NCBI RefSeq assembly: GCF_900128995.1
Contig: NZ_FQUE01000002.1
Span: 310,001-374,000 of the forward strand
DNA length: 64,000 bases
DNA from: Loktanella atrilutea
GTDB taxonomy: Bacteria; Pseudomonadota; Alphaproteobacteria; Rhodobacterales; Rhodobacteraceae
Direction: 5' to 3'
The notes under the pieces were generated by a model. The model did not search any database. It was not told the origin of the DNA and saw nothing but the letters and a program-made list of their open reading frames with translations. Shown in pieces: positions 58,558 to 64,000 of this stretch. The position numbers and the translations under genes were made by a program. Within the stretch, counting starts at the first letter, position 1, and each line of letters starts with the position of its first letter.

Positions 58558-60644
58558 CGCTCCGTCAGCTTCAATTCGATTCGGCGGTTCTGGGCTCTGG
58601 CCTCTGCCGTATCGGCGGGGTTCAGCGGCTGGAACTCGGCGAAACCGTTGGCCGACATCCGGCTCGGTGCGATTCCGAGCGTTTCCATGTACTTCACCAC
58701 CGACAGGGCGCGGGCCTGCGACAGCTCCCAGTTGTCGGCGTAGCGCCCGTTGCCGGACAGCGGCGTCGTGTCGGTGTGGCCGTCCACCCGAATGATCCAG
58801 TCGATATCCGGCGGGATCCGGTCGGCGATCTGCCGCAAGATCGTAGCAACCTTCGCGATCTCGGCGCGCCCCCGCTCCGACAGCGTCGCATCGCCCGGCC
58901 CGAACAACACCTCTGATGAAAAGACGAAGCGGTCACCGGCAATCTGGACGCCGTCCATGCCCTCGACCACGCCACGCAACTCGCCGAAGAAATCGGACCG
59001 GAACCGCTCGAGGTTCTGCGTTTCGGCCTGCAACCGCGCGGTCTCCGCTTCCAGCCGCTGCCGCTCCGCCTCCTCCAGCGCGCGACGACGGCGCTCCTCC
59101 GCCGCAACGCGGGCGAGCGCGGTGTTTAGCTGCGATCCGAGTTGTTCGATCTGGACCTGCGCATCGGCACTGTCATCGTTCGCGACGTTCAGCAAAGACT
59201 GCAGCGTGCCGACCTGCTGGCGTAGGGCCGCAACCTGCTCGTTCAGCAGCGCTGTCTGCCGCTGCGCCTCGGCGCTTTGCTTTTGCTCATCACTCAGTTC
59301 CGCCTGCGCCGTGACCAGCAGCGCCTCCTGTCGATCGGCCGCTGCCTGCGCCTCGGTTCCGGCGGACAGCGCCTCTGCCAGACGGGCTTGCAGATCGGCC
59401 CGGTCCTGCGCCGTATCCGAAGTCGTCGTCGACAGGCTCGCCACCTGCGCCCGCAAGGCATCCCGTGCCAGAAGTGCCTCGGCCAGACGATCTTCCAGCG
59501 AAGCGCTGCGTGCGGTCGCGTCGGCGGCTTCGGCCTTGGCCGCCTCCTGCGCCAGCACCATGGCCGCGAGACGCGATTGCAGCTCCGTTTCGGACGATGC
59601 CTCTTGCGACCGTGCCGCGTCCAACGCCGCCTGCGCATCCTTCAGGGCACTTTCGGACTCTCGTCCCGCCGCGACCGCCGCGGCGAGCCGCGTCGTCAGA
59701 TCGTCCGTCTGCGCCGCGGCGTCGTCCAGCCGGGCACGCGCATCGGCAAGCTCCGCCGCGGTCTTGTCCTGCAGCGACAGCGCCGCCGCCAATCGCGCGT
59801 CCAGATCGGACCCTTGGCTCAGTGCTCCAGCCAGATCGGTCTCGGCCTGCTGCTGCGCCAGCAGGGCCGCTGACAGGTTCATTTGCAGGTCGTCCCGCGC
59901 CGCCTGAGCCGCGGCCAGCAGGGTCAAAGTCTCCTCCGCCTTGCGCCGCTGCTCCTCCAGCGACAGGGTCATCGCCGTCAGTTCCGTACTGGAATCGGCC
60001 AGCCGCTTTCGCAACGCCTCTGCCGCCGCGGCATCGGTCAACTGGGCCGCCTCTAGATCACTGATCTGCGTTGTCTGGTCAGTTGTCTTCGTCTGCAGTT
60101 GAGCAACCATCGCTTCCAGAGCTTCGCGCCGGGCCGCGGCCAGACGGGCCGCCTCGGCTTGCGAATCGACCTCGGTCCGTGCGCTCGCAAGCGCGAGGTT
60201 CAGCTGCTCCTGTTCGGTCATCAGGTCAGCATTGCTCTTTTCCAGACCGGCCACGCGATCAGACAAGTCTGTCCGTTGTGCCAGCAGACCGGCGACTTGC
60301 GCTTCGAACCCGGTGATCCGGTTCTCCGCGTCCTGCAAAGCAGCCGCCGTCTGATCCCGCTCGCCGATCAAGGATGCGATCTGGCTTGCTTGCGCATCGT
60401 TGTCCGCCGTCAGCGCGGCGTTGTCATCCCGCGCCAGCCCCAGCGCATCGGTCAGTGATGCCACCTGCCCCGCAAGGGCATCCAGTTCAGAAGCCTGCCC
60501 GGTGATCGTCTCTCTCAGCACGAACTGAATGACCATGAAGATCGTCAGAACGAACATCAACACCAGCAGCAGGCCGGTCATCGCATCGACGAAGCCGGGC
60601 CAGATATTGGCGTTCATGCGCTGGTTGCGACGGGATAGCGCCAT
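58554..60644 (-). CDS. OmpA/MotB-like protein with a long coiled coil
   Basis: A 696-residue protein. One membrane helix (VDAMTGLLLVLMFVLTIFMVIQFVL) lies at about residues 18-42, as in MotB/ExbD-like stators. About 480 residues of Ala/Glu/Gln-rich, heptad-like coiled coil follow. The last 130 residues are an OmpA-type peptidoglycan-binding domain (WIIRVDGHTDTTPLSGNGRYADNWELSQARALSVV, ending NRRIELKLTER). It probably spans the periplasm and anchors to peptidoglycan. It begins four bases after the ExbB/MotA-like gene, its likely partner. Confidence 0.85.
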   Translation of the reverse strand: MALSRRNQRMNANIWPGFVDAMTGLLLVLMFVLTIFMVIQFVLRETITGQASELDALAGQVASLTDALGLARDDNAALTADNDAQASQIASLIGERDQTAAALQDAENRITGFEAQVAGLLAQRTDLSDRVAGLEKSNADLMTEQEQLNLALASARTEVDSQAEAARLAAARREALEAMVAQLQTKTTDQTTQISDLEAAQLTDAAAAEALRKRLADSSTELTAMTLSLEEQRRKAEETLTLLAAAQAARDDLQMNLSAALLAQQQAETDLAGALSQGSDLDARLAAALSLQDKTAAELADARARLDDAAAQTDDLTTRLAAAVAAGRESESALKDAQAALDAARSQEASSETELQSRLAAMVLAQEAAKAEAADATARSASLEDRLAEALLARDALRAQVASLSTTTSDTAQDRADLQARLAEALSAGTEAQAAADRQEALLVTAQAELSDEQKQSAEAQRQTALLNEQVAALRQQVGTLQSLLNVANDDSADAQVQIEQLGSQLNTALARVAAEERRRRALEEAERQRLEAETARLQAETQNLERFRSDFFGELRGVVEGMDGVQIAGDRFVFSSEVLFGPGDATLSERGRAEIAKVATILRQIADRIPPDIDWIIRVDGHTDTTPLSGNGRYADNWELSQARALSVVKYMETLGIAPSRMSANGFAEFQPLNPADTAEARAQNRRIELKLTER

Positions 60645-60647
60645 GGG

Positions 60648-61820
60648 TCAGGCGTCCCGTCGGGACTGCTTGATCGCGCGTGTCAGTCCCGCCAAATCGG
60701 TGCGAAGATCGGCCAGGGTCTCCTGCCGGCCTGCCGCGATCTCCTCGAGCAGGCGCAGCATCTGGGTGTCGATGGACCGCAGCCGCATCCGGCTCTCGGC
60801 GTCCAGACCGTCGACGCCACCGTCCTGCATCTGCGCGATCAGGCGGTCCTGACCCTCGGCGATCCGGGTCAGTAGCGCCTCATTCGCCGTATTGCCGCGT
60901 TGGCTGTCCACCAGCCGGTCGATGGTACGCGCCAGTTGCGACAGATGTTCGTCCGCTTCGCCGCGCGTCTGCTCGGCCTGAGCGAACAAGCCACGCATTG
61001 TGTCAAGCTGCTCTCCCATGTGGTCGGCGAAGGCCGACAGCATCGCACTGTCCTCGCTTCCTCCCTCGTCACTGCCGGCGAACCCCAGACGCGTGATCGT
61101 CGACAGCCACTCCTCCAGCTCGCGGTAGAACCGGTTCTGGCCATGTCCCGCGAACAGTTCCAGCAGCCCCACGACCAGTGACCCGGCCAGACCCAGCAGC
61201 GAGGACGAAAAGGCAGTGCCCATGCCACCCAGCTGGCTCTCCAAGCCCTGTTGCAAGCGGCCGAAGACATCGGCGCCGCTTTCACCCTCGGCCGGGTTCA
61301 GGCTGCGGATCGTCTCGACGAGGGCCGGCACGGTCGTCGCAAGACCATAGAATGTCCCCAGAAGGCCAAGGAAAATCAAAGTATTTCCCAGATAGCGCGT
61401 GATCTCGCGGTCCTCGTCGATCCGCTGCGCCACACTGTCCTGAATCGAGGTGGCGGCAGTCGAGGAAATCTGCATCCGCTGCCCGCGCGACCGCAGCAGC
61501 GTGGCGAGCGGTGCCAGTAGCGACGGCGCTATGGTGATCTGGTGGCCGGCGCGATTGGCGGCAAATCCCTCGATCCACTCCACCGATTTCATCAGCTGCC
61601 AGACCTGTGCAAAGGTCGATGCGACACCCATGACGAAGACCGCGAGGATCAGCCCGTTCAGATAGGGGTTCGACATGAAGATGGCACGGATCTGTGCGAA
61701 GCCCACGTAAAGCCCCGCAGCCACCAGCGCGAGGGCGATCAGCATCGAGGTGATCTGCCGCACCGGCTGCGAGAATTGCGGCGACTGTGGTTTGCTGAGG
61801 TCCGTCACGGGCGACCGCAT
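60648..61820 (-). CDS. MotA/ExbB/TolQ-like inner-membrane protein
   Basis: A 390-residue protein with three hydrophobic stretches: residues about 26-46, 54-74, and the TolQ-like GNTLIFLGLLGTFYGLATTVP and FSSSLLGLAGSLVVGLL pairs. The tail of about 170 residues is helical and cytoplasmic, ending TDLAGLTRAIKQSRRDA. It forms a stator-like complex with the 58554-60644 protein. Such pairs use ion flow to do work on the envelope; the Zorya defence pair ZorAB is related, but no ZorC/D/E gene is present here. Confidence 0.83.
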   Translation of the reverse strand: MRSPVTDLSKPQSPQFSQPVRQITSMLIALALVAAGLYVGFAQIRAIFMSNPYLNGLILAVFVMGVASTFAQVWQLMKSVEWIEGFAANRAGHQITIAPSLLAPLATLLRSRGQRMQISSTAATSIQDSVAQRIDEDREITRYLGNTLIFLGLLGTFYGLATTVPALVETIRSLNPAEGESGADVFGRLQQGLESQLGGMGTAFSSSLLGLAGSLVVGLLELFAGHGQNRFYRELEEWLSTITRLGFAGSDEGGSEDSAMLSAFADHMGEQLDTMRGLFAQAEQTRGEADEHLSQLARTIDRLVDSQRGNTANEALLTRIAEGQDRLIAQMQDGGVDGLDAESRMRLRSIDTQMLRLLEEIAAGRQETLADLRTDLAGLTRAIKQSRRDA

Positions 61821-61880
61821 CCTGTCCTGTCTTCCTTGTTTTGCCGCAGCCTAGTGGCCCCGGACGCCAAACGGAAATGA

Positions 61881-62411
61881 TTAATCAGTCGTTGCCAATC
61901 GTTTGACCCGCGCGACCAGCCAGCGCATGTCAGGATCGACGATGCCCATCTGCTCAAGGTGGTCCGCCGTGCGATAGAGGTATTCCGGGTTGGGCCCCCG
62001 CCCGCCCGTGCTGCGGGCGATCATCGTGGCCTGCGTCTCCAGATCAAGCTGCACGTATTGCGCGTGCGCCGGGTCGATGACGTAGGCCACCGCGTCCTGC
62101 GGCCCGTCTTCGGTCTGCAAGGTCACCGTGCGTTCCAGATAGGCGGAAGAGATAAGTTCTCGTGCACGCAGCATCTCCAATACCGCCTCCGCCTCGGCTT
62201 CGTCAGCGCGAAAGGCCATGCCGGTGCATTGTCCCCCGGGCACCGCGTCCAGCGCCAGCACGAGACCCGGCTGGTCCGGGGTGCCGCGATGATGGATCGA
62301 CAGCATGCAGAAACTGCGGTGGTAGTCGTGCAGCACGGCACGCCGCGCCTCAGCCGGGGTGAACCCCGGATTCCACAGCAGCGATCCGTAACCGAAAACC
62401 CACAAGCTCAT
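61881..62411 (-). CDS. chaC: Gamma-glutamylcyclotransferase, ChaC-type
   Basis: A 176-residue cyclotransferase. The N-terminal FGYGSLLWNPGF is the substrate-binding YGSLxW loop, and AYLERTV carries the catalytic Glu. The enzyme degrades glutathione to 5-oxoproline and Cys-Gly. It is divergent from the DUF2125 gene, and gshB (glutathione synthesis) lies about 1 kb away. Confidence 0.9.
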   Translation of the reverse strand: MSLWVFGYGSLLWNPGFTPAEARRAVLHDYHRSFCMLSIHHRGTPDQPGLVLALDAVPGGQCTGMAFRADEAEAEAVLEMLRARELISSAYLERTVTLQTEDGPQDAVAYVIDPAHAQYVQLDLETQATMIARSTGGRGPNPEYLYRTADHLEQMGIVDPDMRWLVARVKRLATTD

Positions 62412-62474
62412 GTGACTGGTCCTTTTTCCGAGGGACCTATAGACGCGAAGGCGACCGATTGCGAGGGGGCCGAC

Positions 62475-63446
62475 ATGAAGCTGTTGTTGATCATCGTGCT
62501 GAGCGCCGCCGCGCTCTATGCGGGGGCCTGGTTCGTCGCGTCACGCGGGCTGAACCATGGCCTGCAGACCGGCATCGCCGCGGCAGAGGCGCGGGGATGG
62601 CAGATCGATACCGCCAGCCTGACGACGGGCGGTTTCCCGTCTCGTTTCGATGTGCATGCGACCGACCTGACGGTGGCGTCTGCCGACGGGAGCATTGTCT
62701 GGCAGGCGCCTTGGCTGGAAACCGCCGCGCTGTCCTATCGCCCGAATAAGGTGATTGCCGTTCTGCCACCTCAGCAGACGCTGCAGGTGGGCCGACAGCT
62801 GATGACGCTGAAGGCAGAGGGCCTGCGCGCCAGCTTTTCGGTCGCGGCCAGCCGCCTGCTCGATTTCGACCGGCTGACAGCAGAGGCGCAGTCGCTTTCT
62901 CTCGCCTCCGACACGGGCTGGTCCGTAGCTGGCGGCGCCACGGTGCTGGGACTGCGACCACATGGGCCCGCGGCCAATACCTACGAAGGTTACCTCAAGA
63001 TAGCCGACCTCCGGCCCGGCCTGTCATTGCCATCGGCGCCCGCCGCACCGGCGCAGGTCACGGCCGACGCCACCGTCACCCTTGACCGCCCGCTGGATCG
63101 CATGGCGCTGCTGCCGGAACGGCCCGCCATTACGGCGCTCGCCCTCGACACGATGACCGTCGACTGGGGCGGTCTGACGCTTTCGGCCAGCGGTGACCTT
63201 GCCGTCGATCCTGCCGGCGTGCCGACGGGCACGATCACCGTCGTGGCGACAGGCTGGCGGGACCGGATCGGCCTGCTGGCAGAGGCCGGTCTGGTCCCGG
63301 CCGGCCTGCTTCAGACCCTGACGAGCATGGCAGGCATGATGGCGGGGGCGGACGGTGCCTTGACCCTGCCCCTGACCCTTGCCAACGGCAATATGGCGCT
63401 GGGACCGGTCCCGCTGGGTCCGGCCCCGCGCATCGCGCTACCCTAG
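62475..63446 (+). CDS. DUF2125 protein, membrane-anchored or exported
   Basis: A 323-residue protein. It has an N-terminal hydrophobic segment ([20 protein letters not shown]) and then a beta-rich repeat-like body, starting [39 protein letters not shown]2125 is common in Alphaproteobacteria, with no known activity. GAGGGGG precedes ATG 62475. The stop interlocks with gshB (CTAG). Confidence 0.8.
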   Translation: MKLLLIIVLSAAALYAGAWFVASRGLNHGLQTGIAAAEARGWQIDTASLTTGGFPSRFDVHATDLTVASADGSIVWQAPWLETAALSYRPNKVIAVLPPQQTLQVGRQLMTLKAEGLRASFSVAASRLLDFDRLTAEAQSLSLASDTGWSVAGGATVLGLRPHGPAANTYEGYLKIADLRPGLSLPSAPAAPAQVTADATVTLDRPLDRMALLPERPAITALALDTMTVDWGGLTLSASGDLAVDPAGVPTGTITVVATGWRDRIGLLAEAGLVPAGLLQTLTSMAGMMAGADGALTLPLTLANGNMALGPVPLGPAPRIALP

Positions 63447-64000
63447 GCGGCGCGGCGCGCCTCGATCGCCAGCCAGATCTTCTCTGCGATGTTGACCCCG
63501 TCGAAACGCTCCAGTTCTTGGATCCCGGTCGGAGAGGTAAGGTTGATCTCTGTCAGCCAGTCGCCGATCACGTCGATTCCGACAAAAATCTGGCCCTTTT
63601 CACGCAACAGCGGCCCAATCCGCGTGCAAATCTCATGGTCGCGGTCGGTCATGGCGACCTTCTCCGGCCGCCCGCCAACGTGCATGTTCGACCGCGTTTC
63701 GCCGTCCGCGGGTACCCGGTTGATCGCCCCGACCGCCTCGCCGTCGACGAGGATGATGCGCTTGTCGCCTTTCGAGACCGCCGGGAGAAATTTTTGCATG
63801 ATCAGCGGCTCGCGGTTGATGCCGGAGAACAGTTCGTGCAGGGACGCGAGGTTGCTGTCCGACTGACCCAGTTTGAACACACCCGCCCCGCCGTTGCCGT
63901 AGAGCGGCTTCAGGATCACGTCCCCATGCTTGGCCCGGAAGTCTCGCAGGGTTGCAAGGTCACGGGCGATCATCGTTGGCGGCGTCAGGTCCTGAAACTG
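63443..64000 (-). CDS. gshB: Glutathione synthase, C-terminal part (cut by window edge)
   Basis: The minus-strand frame is open to base 64000 and contains about 185 residues of an ATP-grasp enzyme of about 315. Visible are [16 protein letters not shown] (ATP-binding), [27 protein letters not shown], and [17 protein letters not shown] (Mg/ATP site). It joins gamma-glutamylcysteine and glycine. The internal ATG at 63973 is not the start. The upstream portion is outside the window. Confidence 0.92.
   Translation of the reverse strand, partial: QFQDLTPPTMIARDLATLRDFRAKHGDVILKPLYGNGGAGVFKLGQSDSNLASLHELFSGINREPLIMQKFLPAVSKGDKRIILVDGEAVGAINRVPADGETRSNMHVGGRPEKVAMTDRDHEICTRIGPLLREKGQIFVGIDVIGDWLTEINLTSPTGIQELERFDGVNIAEKIWLAIEARRAA

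Noticed and set aside
58900..60500. Repeat-rich DNA as a possible repeat locus
   Set aside because: The periodicity comes from Ala/Gln/Glu codons of a coiled coil in an intact gene.
58554..61820. Zorya antiphage defence system (ZorA/ZorB)
   Set aside because: The two proteins are related in plan, but no ZorC, ZorD or ZorE is nearby; neighbours are chaC and an M23 peptidase.

Overview
The window is a 64 kb piece of a high-GC alphaproteobacterial chromosome, most likely Rhodobacterales (Roseobacter-type). This rests on protein sequence style and gene sets: an F1-only atpHAGDC operon, a HrcA/CIRCE-type groESL operon, the DUF2161, DUF2125, YcgN and TIGR01459 families, BioMNY, and 'CCTCCGGCGGGAGTATTTT'-like intergenic segments. 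It is core-genome-like. I saw no insertion sequence, prophage, CRISPR array, rRNA or tRNA, and no broken gene. Two genes run off the ends: pobA at the left and gshB at the right.

Layout. 1-795: tail of 4-hydroxybenzoate hydroxylase. 930-8677: zinc metallopeptidase, then a tight operon of transglutaminase-DUF2126, circularly permuted ATP-grasp/alpha-E, and a second transglutaminase; this looks like a predicted peptide/amide-ligase system whose product is unknown. 8714-10003: PQQ-type sugar dehydrogenase on the other strand. 10168-12809: ribbon-helix-helix regulator, PHA-depolymerase-like esterase and C45 acyltransferase/hydrolase operon. 12867-15371: L,D-transpeptidase, lipid kinase and phosphoesterase. 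15437-20224: short AMP-binding enzyme and an atypical thiolase facing nitroreductase-bioY-bioN-bioM. 20315-26325: urea ABC transporter urtABCDE, without urease genes. 26665-28823: Hint-domain protein divergent from a YbdK-type carboxylate-amine ligase. 28933-33324: a small protein, pgeF-midA-lgt operon, ubiK and a lipase. 33413-36444: Nudix, EamA transporter, and a methanogen-output/PAS-GGDEF signalling pair. 36637-38700: groESL with CIRCE. 38825-48302: housekeeping and metabolic genes (TraB-like, DUF2161 nuclease-fold, Mn-pyrophosphatase, HAD, MaoC, ribF, ycgN, threonine aldolase, hydrolase, chromene isomerase, prs, H-type lectin). 48421-53325: ATP synthase F1. 53527-58557: methyltransferase, gloB, clpA and an M23 peptidase. 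58554-61820: MotB/OmpA-like coiled-coil protein and ExbB/MotA-like partner. 61881-64000: chaC, DUF2125 protein and gshB.

How genes work together. Many neighbours overlap by 1-4 bases (ATGA, GTGA, TGATG, TAATG), indicating translational coupling. Five of the twelve convergent pairs share a 4-base stop-stop overlap. The best candidates for undescribed biology are the amidoligase cluster at 930-8677, the AMP-ligase/thiolase pair next to the biotin transporter, the RHH-esterase-C45 operon, the methanogen-output/diguanylate cyclase pair, and the ExbB/OmpA coiled-coil pair. All functional statements are from reading the sequence and family recognition; no database search was run.
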